NCBI GenBank assembly: GCA_963575745.1
Contig: CAUYUJ010020281.1
Coordinates: forward strand, 1,538,869-1,568,868
DNA: 30,000 nt
Source of the DNA: Prorocentrum cordatum
Taxonomy: Eukaryota > Sar > Dinophyceae > Prorocentrales > Prorocentraceae
Reading direction: 5' to 3'
Shown: piece after piece, positions 1 through 8,449 of the stretch
Layout of the letters: the number at the start of each line of letters is the position of its first letter
Position numbering within the stretch: position 1 is the first letter of the stretch
Made by a program: the position numbers and the translations under genes
Notes under the pieces: model-generated
Databases searched by the model: none
Told to the model about the DNA's origin: nothing
What the model saw: only the letters and a program-made list of their open reading frames with translations

Positions 1-659
1 TTCTCGCGGTGACCGCCGCCGCCGTCTCTCTCGCCCTCCGTCTGTGTGCGTATCGTGGCGCGTGCCCGTCCACCGTGGCACCGGGCCCATAGGGAAATCG
101 AGCCATAATAATGAACACACCACACACAGAGGCTGGCTTGGGTCCACGCTGGGCTGGGCGCCCCTCGGAGGGGGGGGGGGGGCTTAGATGCTGTCCGAGA
201 AGGTCCAGCGCGGACTCCGAGCAAAGGGCGCGCCAGGGGCGGCGCCGACGGCGCAGCCAGGGGGCGTCCAGGGCCGACCCGGGCCATCCGTGCGGACCCC
301 CGAAAGCTTACGCGCTCTGTGCGGATTGCATTATGTTTCGATGGCATGTCCGTCCTCCTCGTACTGTGGACGCTGGTAGCAATAAGTCTGGTGGTGTCAT
401 TCCCCCCAGCGGCCCTCGCCGCTGGGCGGGGAGCATGAGATGCAGTGGGGATGCGCCAAGGCATCCTCCAGGGGAAGGCACGCTAGGGCATGCTCCTAAG
501 CCTGGAGGGCGTAAGAGAGAAGTGAACGAACGGGGGACGACGAAACGATCCTCCTGCTCATCCGCCGCGAAGGCGAGACAACCACAACCGCTGGGCTGAG
601 GCAATCGCCCCTGGCGCCCCCCCCAAAGGCCGACCCCGACGCCCAAGCGGTGATGACCA

Positions 660-853
660 GCACGCGGAGCCCGAAGTCGACTGCCGCGCGCAGGTAATCA
701 CCGCTGGCGGGTCGGGAACGGCCTGGAGGGTGGGCCTCAGGGGCAACTCCCGCAGCCCATCGGCTGCGGTCTTGGCCCGCTCGCCCATGCTCCTGATCCT
801 CCCCAGAGCATCGAAGCCGCCGCGGACCTCCGAAGACTTGTGCTCGCGCGGAC
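660..853 (-). CDS. Internal exon, unrecognised protein
   Basis: An open minus-strand frame with mostly G/C-ending codons reads a charged, helix-like segment containing EVRGGFDALGRIRSMGER followed by AKTAADGLRELPLRPTLQAV. It begins after an AG at 854-855, just downstream (minus strand) of repeat A1, and the residues before that are purine-rich noise. The frame stays open to 558, but the texture fades near 660; a possible GTGATT donor lies near 704. No known domain is visible. It is an exon rather than a full gene because no plausible start or stop bounds it. The amphipathic pattern could be coiled coil, but that is only an impression. Confidence 0.5.
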
Positions 854-868
854 CTCCTCTCCTGCCTG

Positions 869-1115
869 CCCTCCGGCGACAGGGACCGACCGTCCTGGCA
901 TTCCTATGATCCTACCACGAAATGTTCTCAGAATCCAAAAATGTCCTAAGAACAAAAACAGCGTTCTTAGAACATCAACCCGATGTGTTCAAACAAGACA
1001 AACTCCGCCAGAAGTGTTCTGAGAACATGTCGTGGAAGCCACGAAAAGTTCTTAGAACATTCCTTGGTAGGGCTATACAGGCGAACCAGGGCGCTTCGCC
1101 ACTGCCCTCCGGCGA
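869..1115 (-). mobile_element. Family A element, copy 1, with 11-bp target duplication
   Basis: The element body is 880-1104 (225 bp). It is flanked by a perfect 11-bp direct repeat CCCTCCGGCGA at 869-879 and 1105-1115. Inner inverted repeats of about 29 bp (CCTATAG.CCTACCACGAAA near the left, its complement near the right) are followed by several GTTCTTAGAAC palindromes. Outer ends read CAGGGACCGACC and CGCTTCGCCACTG. The 11-bp duplication suggests a Mutator-like non-autonomous element; the CAGTGGCG end resembles hAT, but hAT makes 8-bp duplications. Similar copies lie at 4488-4711 and 5704-5930, all in one orientation. It sits directly upstream of a minus-strand exon. Confidence 0.8.
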
Positions 1116-1189
1116 GGCGGGGCGCCCGCGGCGCGCGCGCCGCGCCCGAGGGCGGCCGCCCCGACGGTGGCGGAGGCCCGCCTGGCCTC

Positions 1190-1400
1190 GCAGGAGCCCC
1201 CTCTCGGAAGCCTCCGCCCGAGAAGGCCCCCGTCTGCTGAGAGGACCGCTCTGAGGAGGCCCCCTGAAGCCGCCGTGCGAGAGGGCCCCCCCCGAAGCCT
1301 CCGCCCGAGAGGGCCCCCTCTTCTCTGGAGCCCGCCTGGCCTCGAAAGGCCTCTGAGAGGGCCCCCATCTTCCGAGAGGACCCCTTGCGCGCCCTCATCA
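1190..1400. repeat. Degenerate GAGGCCCCC-type minisatellite
   Basis: Variants of GAAGCCTCCGCCCGAGAGGG followed by CCCC recur (near 1207 and 1293), along with many shorter GAGGGCCCCC units. Open frames here on both strands are simple translations of the repeat. Confidence 0.6.
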
Positions 1401-1561
1401 GCGAGCCGCCCCCCCTCGCGCCCAGAACCCCTTCCGGGCGCCGCCCCGAGGGAGAGGCCCGGCCCAGCCCCGAGTCCGAGACGGCCCAACGCACAGAAAC
1501 GAGGGCGAATGGCCAGGAACAACAGTGCAGAAGATCCCCAGGGGAGGTCCCATGAGGGAGT

Positions 1562-1887
1562 CCTTTTCCTCCTTCTCCTCCTCCTCCTCCTCATCCTCCT
1601 CCGCCTCCTCCTCGTCTCCCCCTCCTCCTCCTCCTCCTCCTCCTCCTCCTCCTCCTCCTCCTCGTCATCCTCCTCCTCCTCTTGCGAGCGCCGAGACCCG
1701 GCCTGTGCGGGCGCCCGCGCGAGCGCGCCCCCACTGAGCTTCGGCTACGTCGCGTCGAACCTGTAGCCTTCTCCTCGTCCTCCTCCTCCTCCTCCTCCTC
1801 CTCCTCCTCCTCCCCCTCCTCCACCTCCTCCTCCTCCTCCTCCTCCTGCTCCTCCTCCTCCTCCTCCTCCTCCTCCTTCGCCTCCTC
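1562..1887. repeat. (CCT)n arrays in two blocks
   Basis: Interrupted CCT triplet arrays occupy about 1562-1684 and 1771-1887 on the plus strand, separated by about 85 bp of mixed sequence. Translation gives runs of S, P, L or E depending on frame, which explains the long open frames seen here. Confidence 0.95.
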
Positions 1888-1938
1888 CTGGTCGTCGTCG
1901 ATGCCTGTCAGGGCCGGCGGCACCGGCCGGTCAGGCCT

Positions 1939-2154
1939 TCACAGTCGCCAGGAGCAGCAGTGCGCCAGCCGAGGACAGCAGGCCCTCGGCTCGGCGCGGG
2001 GGCCCGCGGGGAGGGCCGGGGCCGTGGCCGCCACGGGCCGCGGGTCCTTCTCGCGGGGCTTCTCCGCGTCCCGGACGCGGGTCGAGGATCGGGCCTTCTC
2101 CCCGGGCCGCGCGTCCTTGGGCTCGCGCCCGTCCTTCTCCTTGGCGGGCTTGGC
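1939..2154 (-). CDS. C-terminal exon, Lys/Arg/Asp-rich disordered protein
   Basis: On the minus strand a pyrimidine-rich stretch ends in GGTGCCAG at 2155-2160. The exon then opens in phase 0 with AKPAKEKDGREPKDARPGEK, continues through EKPREKDPRP, and stops with TGA at 1939-1941 (71 codons). Lysine is almost always AAG and glutamate GAG. The sequence is hydrophilic and probably disordered. Similar charged exons lie at 3774-3911, 6363-6496, 6806-6890 and 8840-8921, so they may belong to one gene. An alternative frame ends in a hydrophobic run (ALLLLATVKA); I prefer the charged frame because of the acceptor and codon use. Confidence 0.55.
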   Translation of the reverse strand, partial: AKPAKEKDGREPKDARPGEKARSSTRVRDAEKPREKDPRPVAATAPALPAGPRAEPRACCPRLAHCCSWRL

Positions 2155-2193
2155 CTGGCACCGAGGAGGGGGGCCAGAAAGCAAGGGCTCCTA

Positions 2194-2335
2194 ACTTCGC
2201 GCTTCGCGCTGCGTGAAGCGCGAAGTGCGAATGACGTCGCGGCCTCGCGCCGCCTCCCAGGGGAGAGGAGGAGGAAGAGGAGGAATCGGAGCCGAACCGC
2301 GAAGCGCGAATAACTTCGCGCCCTCGAGGGCGCCC
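2194..2335. repeat. Foldback with CGCGAAGCGCGAA ends
   Basis: The left end TTCGCGCTTCGCG is matched by its reverse complement near 2298-2315. The left arm is itself a hairpin (CTTCGCGCTTC paired with GAAGCGCGAAG, 9-nt loop). It lies just upstream, on the minus strand, of the acceptor of the 1939-2154 exon. Confidence 0.6.
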
Positions 2336-3130
2336 TGGGAAAAGGGGGCAAGAGAGGAGCGGGCCAGGGTCGAGGATCGAGGATTCTGACCCGTCGGCCT
2401 CTCGGCTGGTCCTCCAGAAGCCGCCGGGACCGATGCAGACCGAAGACCACCCAGAGGGAGGCCCAGAGAGCGAGCACCTGAAACTGTTCGATGCTCTTTC
2501 CATCATTTTCTGCTTAATAGCCTCCTCAGAAAGTGCCAGTAAAATATCAAGAGAGTCCACCATGTCTCCAAGACAAGCCACAACATACGAGCCCAGAGCG
2601 GCCCCAACGCGCCCCAACACACAGGACCGATCCAAGACGGCCAAGACTTGCCCAGACGGCCGCAATGTGGATCGCTTGCGTACTCATTCGGGTGAGCTCG
2701 CCCGAACTATCGCGCTCAAGATGTCTCGAGAACACCACGGAGAACACCAAGAGGTGTACACATTCGGGAAGCGCGTGATTTGGTTGCCCGCGGGGTGTGT
2801 GGCGCAATAGATGCCAGACTCTCTGGGGCAACGAGCGATTTGGCTGCCAGCGAAGTGCCTGGCGCGCCCACAAGCGCAACACCTGGAATCCAGCAATTCC
2901 CTGGCATCCCCACCGCGACTCATGGCGCATTCCACGGCACAACCCATGAGCGCAGTGCATGTCGCAGTCCATGGGGGCAGCCTATGGCCCCAAGATGTTC
3001 TGCAAGACCTCCGGAAACAAAGACTTCCAACTCGAGGCCCCCAGGCCTCTTGACCGCTTCTCACCCCAGACTGTCCGGGGGCCCGAGACGAGTCCCAAGA
3101 AGCAAGCATCAACGACCCAAACTCCAGTCT
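2336..3130. other. No gene seen; local direct repeat
   Basis: No convincing coding frame was found. Two diverged copies of about 45 bp, each with GATTTGG.TGCC.GCG followed by TGGCGC, lie at 2769-2812 and 2826-2867. Several CATGG.GC.TTCCA-like words follow at 2900-2990. Confidence 0.4.
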
Positions 3131-3139
3131 GAGCAGAGA

Positions 3140-3374
3140 TCATCGGCGCTGAAGGTCAAGGCTTTCGCTGAAGCCCTTCACAAAGTCGCTTGCCACGCCC
3201 AAGATGGGTGCAGACAGAACCAACGCGACCGTTGCCCCAAAACCGGTAGCGGCGCCTGTGGTGAAGGCAGAATTCTGCCACAAGCGGACAAAACACGTCC
3301 GCGGCGACACCAAAGCCAGTCCCAGGGACTGCTGCCGGACTTCGTCCAGAGTCTTGCCGTACCCATGTATATTA
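3140..3374 (-). CDS. C-terminal exon with one hydrophobic segment
   Basis: The exon follows a good acceptor (pyrimidine-rich, CACCTTCAG at 3375-3383) and ends at a TGA at 3140. The reading contains NIHGYGKTLDEVRQQSLGL, then a glycine/alanine-rich hydrophobic stretch TGAATGFGATVALVLSAP that could be a membrane helix, then DFVKGFSESLDLQRR. Codons are mostly G/C-ending. The glycine pattern is loosely like small mitochondrial membrane proteins, but I do not assign it. The opposite strand also has an open frame, less protein-like. Confidence 0.5.
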
Positions 3375-3605
3375 CTGAAGGTGAAAGCCAGTCGGGGGGA
3401 AAGGCTCAGGAGGGGAGGAGGGGAACCGTCGACATGGCTTCGGCGATGCATCGCCGACACATCGGCGGTATACCCCCGCTCGCGAAACCGCATGGTCCTG
3501 GGCGGGGTGGGCAATCGGGCCCCTGTCAGCAATCGATGCGCATCAGCAGTCAATGCACCCCCCCATGCGCCGATCCCCCCCCCCGCCAGCGTGGCCCCAG
3601 ACATG

Positions 3606-3761
3606 CGACGTCCTGATTTTTTCAGGACGGCGTCCCTGGAAGTCCTGAACCTTTCCCCGGGACCGGTTTTTCGTCCTGAGTCGTTTTTTGACGGTCCCGA
3701 GGCCCGGCGAAAGCCCACCGGGGCCGAAAATAGCCGAAAACTTCCCGTCCTGATTTTTTAA
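3606..3761. repeat. Palindromic repeat bounded by CGTCCTGATTTTTT
   Basis: A perfect hairpin CGTCCTGA/TCAGGACG (8-bp arms, 5-T loop) sits at 3609-3629. The same CGTCCTGATTTTTT word returns at 3746-3759, and GGGACCG/CGGTCCC pair inside. It lies just after (minus strand) the coding texture of the next exon, so it may belong to the intron. Confidence 0.55.
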
Positions 3762-3773
3762 CGACGCGATCAT

Positions 3774-3911
3774 GTCTGGGGCCCCTGACGATTGCCCCGA
3801 GCCGCAGCTGGGCGCCTTGTCCGACTTCCCGTCCCTGCCGTCGCGGGACTCCCTCGGCTGCTTCTCTCCGGGATCGTCCTCCCTGCGCGGGCGCTTCTCG
3901 GCGACGATGTC
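3774..3911 (-). CDS. Exon, charged disordered protein
   Basis: After an acceptor CACGGGCAG (3912-3920) the frame opens in phase 0 with DIVAEKRPRREDDPGEKQPR, then ESRDGRDGKSDKAPSCGSGQ. Third positions are nearly all G or C. The frame remains open to 3543, but from about 3770 it runs into the CGTCCTGA repeat and loses coding character, so the true donor is uncertain. The composition matches the charged exon at 1939-2154. Confidence 0.6.
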
Positions 3912-4196
3912 CTGCCCGTGGGCGCAGGGTTCGGTAGCAGATGCATAGCACGCGGGTGCGGGACTCTGGGGCGCGGTCCGAGTTGTCATTGTGCGCTCGA
4001 GGAACAGCGCGGCAATATCTTGTCGTGACGATCCTGGCGTTGGCATCTGACACCGCGTGGATCGTTTGAATTTGAACGATTGGTGGCGCTTCCATCGCCG
4101 GACGGTTCCATACTGACCGACTCCGGGCCTCTGGAGGAGTTCAACCTTGAACGCCCGCGTTGGGGTCTCTTCCGCGTCGACACGACACGAACTTAC

Positions 4197-4350
4197 CGTA
4201 TCGATGGACGCAGCTTACCTGACAAAGTAGACGCTCGGAGAATGAGCGAGATGAAGAGCTCAGACATCCAGACTCTTTGGCACATCAAAGAAAAATGCCA
4301 CCTTCGAGGCGGCCACTTGCCCAAGCAGCGGCGGCGTTTCAGGGGATCTG
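4197..4350 (-). CDS. Possible exon, frame ambiguous
   Basis: The minus strand offers an acceptor AAGCCAG at 4348-4354 and two classical donors, GTCAG|GTAAGC (exon end 4219) and TACG|GTAAGT (exon end 4197). One frame reads PETPPLLGQVAASKVAFFFD then stops at 4260. Another reads CLGKWPPRRWHFSLMCQRVW and runs into the GTAAGC donor. The plus strand has a third protein-like reading. Splice signals favour the minus strand. Confidence 0.35.
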
Positions 4351-4449
4351 GCTTGCTCCATGGGCCGGATGCTGAAGGCATTATGGTTGCATTACCTGCG
4401 AACGTATATTACGTTGCACGCCTGCTCACGCACCGTCTGGTGCAACGCG

Positions 4450-4487
4450 TACTTGACTTGACTTGACTTGACTTGACTTGACTTGAG
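4450..4487. repeat. (ACTTG)n pentanucleotide microsatellite
   Basis: Seven near-perfect ACTTG units abut the left end of family A copy 2. The right flank of the element starts CTTGATAG, so the array may have grown from the element's target duplication. Confidence 0.85.
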
Positions 4488-4711
4488 CAGGGACCGACCG
4501 TCCCAGCATTCCTATAGGCCTACCACGAAATGCTTTTAGAATCCAAAAATGTTCTAAGAACAAAAACAACGTTCTTAGAACATGAACCCGATGTGGTAAA
4601 AAAAAGACAAACTCCGCCAGACATGTTCTAAGACCATTTCCTGGAAGCCACAAACGGTTTCTAGAACATTGTGTGGTGGGGCTATAGGCGAGCCAAGACG
4701 CTTCGCCACTG
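4488..4711 (-). mobile_element. Family A element, copy 2
   Basis: 224 bp running from CAGGGACCGACCGTCCC to CGCTTCGCCACTG, with the same inner inverted repeats and GTTCTAAGAAC palindromes as copy 1. Orientation is the same as copies 1 and 3. A clear target duplication is missing; only CTTGA is shared, in a microsatellite context. Confidence 0.8.
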
Positions 4712-4751
4712 CTTGATAGATTGGGATCTGGGAATCCAAAAATGCCTCCTC

Positions 4752-4885
4752 TCAACGACCGGCATAAGCATACGCGTGGAGAGGGCCGCGCGGGCTCCTC
4801 GGGTCGGCGCTGGACCCCTCCCTCGCCCCGCGCGATTCGGCGCCCGCGAGCGCAGGCCCATAGACATCCGCGTGGGCCTCTGAGT
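4752..4885 (-). CDS. C-terminal exon after a CCT-array acceptor
   Basis: The minus strand runs through a long TCC array and then CTCCCTCCGTACCAG|AC, a textbook pyrimidine tract and acceptor (AG at 4886-4887). The exon reads SEAHADVYGPALAGAESRGA then REGSSADPRSPRGPLHAYAY and stops at 4752. Codons are strongly G/C-ending. It is in the same frame as the 5217-5522 exon. The protein is not recognised. Confidence 0.5.
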
Positions 4886-4901
4886 CTGGTACGGAGGGAG
4901 A

Positions 4902-5095
4902 GGAGGAGGAGGAGGAGGAGGAGGAGGAGGTGGAGGAGAGGAAGGAGGAGGAGGAGGAGGAGCAGGAGGAGGAGGAGGAGCAGGAGCAGGAGGAGGAGGA
5001 AGAGGAGGGGAGGAAGAGGAAGAGGAGGGACGGGAGGAGGCGGAGGAGGACGAGGGGTAGAAGAAGGAGAGGGACGAGGATGAGGAGGAGGGCCG
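4902..5095 (-). repeat. (GGA)n array, acting as (TCC)n on the coding strand
   Basis: An almost pure purine array on the plus strand. Read on the minus strand it is about 190 nt of pyrimidines almost without AG, and it ends about 15 nt before the acceptor of the 4752-4885 exon. It could serve as an oversized polypyrimidine tract. Confidence 0.9.
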
Positions 5096-5192
5096 TTCCT
5101 TCTTCGACCGCTGCATGCTGCACTCCTCGCCATGGCGATGGGCAGACGCGCGGCTGGATCCACGTGTGGGAGCAGCGCGAGGCCGCGCGCGG

Positions 5193-5216
5193 GACACACA
5201 CACACACACACACATT
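5193..5216. repeat. (CA)n microsatellite
   Basis: About ten CA dinucleotides follow the end of the upstream coding block (minus strand) and probably lie at the start of the intron. Confidence 0.9.
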
Positions 5217-5522
5217 GTGGAGGGCCAGCGGACCCCGGACGCACGCTTGCCGAGCGCTGGAAAGATACGCGGCCAGATGGCCGAGTCCAAGAGCCCTGGA
5301 TTTTTGGTTTTTGCGCATTTGCCGTGCAGACTCCGGCCGCTGTTCATCGTCGCGTGGCTGCCGGCGATTTGCCTCTCGGGCGTTCAGTGTGTATGTCTGC
5401 CCCGGGGGCTGCCCTTCCAAGCGAGGCAGGACCTCGGGGTCCACCTCACGGGCACGGTGAGCTTGCGTTGTGGTGTTCCAAACAAAGAACCAGAGCCTTG
5501 GATGTATTTTGCTCCCTTCGTA
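5217..5522 (-). CDS. Exon c of the 4.7-6.5 kb gene
   Basis: The frame reads YEGSKIHPRLWFFVWNTTTQ, AHRAREVDPEVLPRLEGQPP, then a hydrophilic part ending QMRKNQKSRALGLGHLAAYL. Codon use is G/C-ending. The acceptor is CTTAAG|TAC (AG at 5523-5524), which lies inside repeat B1; phase 0 matches the end of exon b at 5929. The coding character fades near the CA repeat. Function unknown; the middle part (DEQRPESARQMRKNQ) is highly charged. Confidence 0.65.
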
Positions 5523-5702
5523 CTTAAGAACTACGTCCCAGAAATAATTGCGAACGCCCAGACACATGTCGAAACAGTGTCGGTCGAGTATCGCCCCTCA
5601 GGGCCTGGCACGCGAAAACCCTCCCCTTTCGGTACTTTCCTGGTGCTCGAAATTCTTCCTGGTGGTCAAGGCTGAAGTCGGTTGGAACATCATAACCCTG
5701 GA
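5495..5702 (-). mobile_element. Family B element, copy 1
   Basis: The body 5503-5694 (192 bp) is homologous to 29242-29443. Flanking 8-mers GCCTTGGA and ACCCTGGA (plus strand) match at 6 of 8 positions, a decayed 8-bp target duplication. Inverted ends are imperfect (CTTAAGAACTACGTCCCAG against CTTCAGCCTTGACCACCAG). Its left part supplies the acceptor of exon c. Confidence 0.75.
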
Positions 5703-5941
5703 TTGACCGACCGACCGTCCGTCCCGGCATTCCCATAGTCCTACCACGAAATGTTCTTAGAACCCAAGAATGTTCTAAGAACAAAAACAATGATCTTATA
5801 ACATAAGCACGATGTGTTAAAAGAAAAAAATCTCAACCAGAAATGTTCTAAGAACATTTCTTGGGGACCACAATAGGTTATTTGAACATTGTTTGGTAGG
5901 CTATAAGCGAGCCAAGACGCTTCGCCACTGCGTGACTGGAT
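5693..5941 (-). mobile_element. Family A element, copy 3, abutting B1
   Basis: The body is about 5704-5930 (227 bp), with the same inverted repeats and TTCTTAGAAC palindromes. The 11-mers on each side (5693-5703, 5931-5941) share their last six bases CTGGAT. The minus-strand end CA|GTGGCG provides a GT donor right after exon b. Confidence 0.75.
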
Positions 5942-6351
5942 CCAAACATGCTGGCGTCCCACTTATCATTCTGCCGCCCTCCGCCGGCCTTCCGCAAACG
6001 GACCCCTCGCCGTTCTGCTTCCGCCGGCCTTCTGTAAGTAGGGAACCAAATTCTATACACCGACGCGCTTCCCGGCCCTGCACTGAAACTTGCACAGGAC
6101 AGCTGATCCTGGTGTGTACGGGGCCCTGGTGTAAAATTGAGTCGTTGCTTCCGCGGGAAAACAAGGGAAAAAGTGTACACCACATCGCCTCGACCCTCAA
6201 AAGCTTTGGAATCGAAAAGCAAACCGCCACTGGAAATGTATATGCTCCAGTTTCCGAGAAAGGGGCGAGACGCGCCGATGGCGAAGCCCTCCCTGGAACG
6301 CCACGCGTGTACGTCCAGGTCCTGGCCGGCAGGCAGCCACGCCGAGTGCAC
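5929..6351 (-). CDS. Exon b of the 4.7-6.5 kb gene
   Basis: A 423-nt block reads HSAWLPAGQDLDVHAWRSRE, GFAIGASRPFLGNWSIYISS, GGLLFDSKAFEGRGDVVYTF and ends QNDKWDASMFGSSHA. The mixture of hydrophobic and polar residues looks like a folded domain with beta strands; I cannot name it. It ends in phase 0 at GCA|GTGGCG (donor 5927-5928, inside A3) and resumes in phase 0 at 5522. Upstream it joins exon a if 11 nt (6352-6362) are removed. Confidence 0.7.
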
Positions 6352-6362
6352 CTATAACTCAC
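6352..6362 (-). other. 11-nt GT-AG insert between two coding blocks
   Basis: The minus strand reads CCAATA|GTGAGTTATAG|GTGCAC. Removing exactly GTGAGTTATAG joins exons a and b in one frame. It has intron-like ends but is far shorter than known spliceosomal introns. The words ATAGTG and ATAGGTG on either side suggest an imperfect duplication, so a frameshift mutation is the simpler reading. Confidence 0.5.
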
Positions 6363-6496
6363 TATTGGAATCCCGAGAGGAGGACCCAGACGTCCGGCGT
6401 CGTGCTTTTGTCGCGAGCGTGGCTCCGAGGTCTGCGCCGCGTCCACAGGGGCTGGCTTTTCATCCCGGGCGGTCTTGTTGACGGCGGCCCCAGGGT
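6363..6496 (-). CDS. Exon a of the 4.7-6.5 kb gene
   Basis: It begins after GGGGGCCCTGTCCAG (AG at 6497-6498), reads AAVNKTARDEKPAPVDAAQT then SEPRSRQKHDAGRLGPPLGI, and ends at ATA|GTGAGT, a strong consensus donor. Codons are G/C-ending. The segment is hydrophilic and likely disordered, followed by the folded-looking exon b. Confidence 0.6.
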
Positions 6497-6805
6497 CTGG
6501 ACAGGGCCCCCAGAGGTCGAAGATTAGCAAAAGCCTTCCGCCGTGGATTGTCTACACTAGTGGCATGAAGAAGACAGAGTCCCTGGCTACCCTCAAGAGA
6601 AATCTATGGGGACGTTAGAGAAGGACCGCTCAGGGGAGAACATCAAGCTGGGATTGGCGATACATCGCCATCAGATCGGCTAGATAGCAAATACGTACAT
6701 TCCTGGGCGGCGCGGACTGTCAGGCCCCAATTGATCATCAACGGGCGATTGGGGGTCGGTGCATCCCCTCTGAGCCTATCTTGATACAACATTGCCCCTG
6801 CGAAC

Positions 6806-6890
6806 CTCGAGACAAAGAGGGGCACTCCTCGCGCTTGCCGTCCCGGTCGCGGTCCCTGTCGGTCAGCGAATTCTTGGCGCGCTTCGCGTC
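6806..6890 (-). CDS. Small exon, Arg/Asp/Lys-rich
   Basis: It follows acceptor GGCGGCAG (6891-6898), opens in phase 0 as DAKRAKNSLTDRDRDRDGKR then EECPSLSR, and ends at a CTCGAG|GTTCGC donor. Third positions are almost all G/C. The RDRDRD run resembles the low-complexity arms of RNA-binding proteins, but nothing more specific can be said. Neighbouring 6500-6800 and 6900-7030 show no clear coding. Confidence 0.5.
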
Positions 6891-7029
6891 CTGCCGCCGT
6901 CACTTCTGCCGCCTTCTGGCGAGGAAGAGATTCCAACCTCTCGATCCCTCGGAGGCAAGGTCCTTCCTGGAGTGCCCCAGAAAAGGCCCCAGGACCTCGC
7001 CCTCGAGGGATCGCCCTCGATAGTTGCAT

Positions 7030-7123
7030 GGGGCGCTCCGGGGCGCTCCGAGCGCGCCATGTGCATCGAGGAAAGCGCCGGCGGGGGGGCCGAAACCAGC
7101 CGCGTGCGGCAGGCGTTGTACAG
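7030..7123. repeat. Dispersed repeat M, copy 1
   Basis: About 90 bp similar to 15185-15274; both contain a GCGC-rich imperfect palindrome, then CATGT..ATCGAGGAA, then GGGGCCGAAACCAGC.GC.TGC. Same orientation. Confidence 0.65.
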
Positions 7124-7235
7124 TGCGAGCGCGGCCGCAAGAAACCCTCGCAAGAAACCCAACCCTGAAGACCCGCGCGAGAGGTGCGACTGGGGGGAAG
7201 CCCAGGGCACCCTGAACGGATCAGCTTCTTCAACG

Positions 7236-7271
7236 GCCGCAGCTGCAGCCGCAGCCGCAGCTGCAGCCGCG
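7236..7271. repeat. (GCAGCY)n hexanucleotide array
   Basis: GCAGCTGCAGCCGCAGCC repeats about six times; it gives polyalanine or leucine runs when translated. Confidence 0.85.
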
Positions 7272-7365
7272 GGAGGTCACCGCGCAGCTCGCGAAGCGAA
7301 GACAACCAGGGTACCCTGACGAAAAGCATCCAGTTTCTTGATGCGCGCCCCCACTGTCGGGGGCG

Positions 7366-7490
7366 CGCAACCATGGATTAGCGATCCATGGATTTGGCGC
7401 GCGGTCGCCAAATCCACGGATCGGGAAGGTGCCCTCCCCATGATGCGGCCGGTGCCGCCACGCTCGGCGGCAAAAATCCGCCACTGTGGC
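7366..7490. repeat. Dispersed repeat E, copy 1, with perfect-looking hairpin
   Basis: Homologous to 14512-14637 in the same orientation. The core ATCCATGGATTTGGCG, six bases, CGCCAAATCCACGGAT forms a 16-bp hairpin with one mismatch. Confidence 0.75.
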
Positions 7491-7499
7491 GCCCGTTGC

Positions 7500-8300
7500 T
7501 CCCCAAGGCCTTCTGGATCTGATGGAACCGCCCGGGACCTTTCGCACGCGCGCGCGCCCGAAACCGCGCATCGCGCCCCCCCTCCCCCCCCCCCCCCCGC
7601 AGCGCAGTGCCAGGTTCAGGCGCCAGCCATGGGGAGAGGGGGGGCGGGCGCGATGTCTGTTTTCATCGGCCGCCCTGCGCGCGCTGCGTGCAAGCCGCCC
7701 ACGAGCCCCAGATTCTGTCCTACATGCCGCCGAAGTGCTTCCGATTATTTCCCGCGTGCCGCTGCGTTCCGAATGAAGAGACACTCGGCTCCGAGCTCGT
7801 AGGAGGTTGGCACGCGGCGGCGCGTGGGAAATCATTGGCGGTACGTCGGAGGCACGCCGGCGGCGCGCAGGCGGCACGTCGGACCCCGAGCGCCGACGGC
7901 GACGGGGGCAACGGCGACGCGACGACCTTCGCATGTCTAACTCGGAATGCATCAGTTCCCCCGACACATCCAATGTGGACCATCGCCCTGATGCGTGGGG
8001 GGAGTCAAGCCTTGACTGATTGGAATCCGCGATGATTTCCCGAGCTCTGGAACCGTGCGCCGCGACAGCAATGCAACTTCGCGGCGCGCTGAGGGAAGGC
8101 GCCTGGCCGGCTATGAAAAACTCGCAGAAGGACGAGACAGAACAGGGGAAGGGAACGCAACTCGCACATGCGGGATCGGTCCAAGACTCGAGACTTCGCC
8201 GGGCTGCCCGCACATGGCCCCCGCGAGCGAGCGAAGAGAGCTCGCGCGCGCGTGCGGCTACCGCATCTTGCCTGCGGCATCCGCACCAGTGTCTTTCACG
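7500..8300. other. No clear gene; GC-rich mixed sequence
   Basis: Homopolymer C/G runs near 7570-7600 and CGGC-rich words near 7810-7920. No frame shows sustained coding texture, although long open frames exist because of GC content. Confidence 0.35.
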
Positions 8301-8309
8301 GGCAAGAGC

Positions 8310-8440
8310 AAAACGAGGGGAAGGCGGAGGAAAAGGAGGGGGAGGGGGAGGGGGAGCAGGAGGGGGAGGAGGAGGATGAAACGGAGGATGAGGAGGAGGA
8401 GGCCGAGGAGGAGGGGGGAGGGAAGAGGAAAACCCACAAG
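8310..8440 (-). repeat. (GGA/GGGA)n purine array
   Basis: Purine-only stretches on the plus strand. The minus strand is a pyrimidine tract with few AGs. Confidence 0.9.
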
Positions 8441-8449
8441 GGCCAAAGG

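Noticed and set aside
3609-3629. Hairpin with T run as a bacterial-type terminator
   Set aside because: The T run is the loop, not after the stem, and the window is eukaryotic in character.
4450-4487. ACTTG array as a telomere-like repeat
   Set aside because: Only seven units, internal, and adjacent to element A2; it does not match common telomere repeats.
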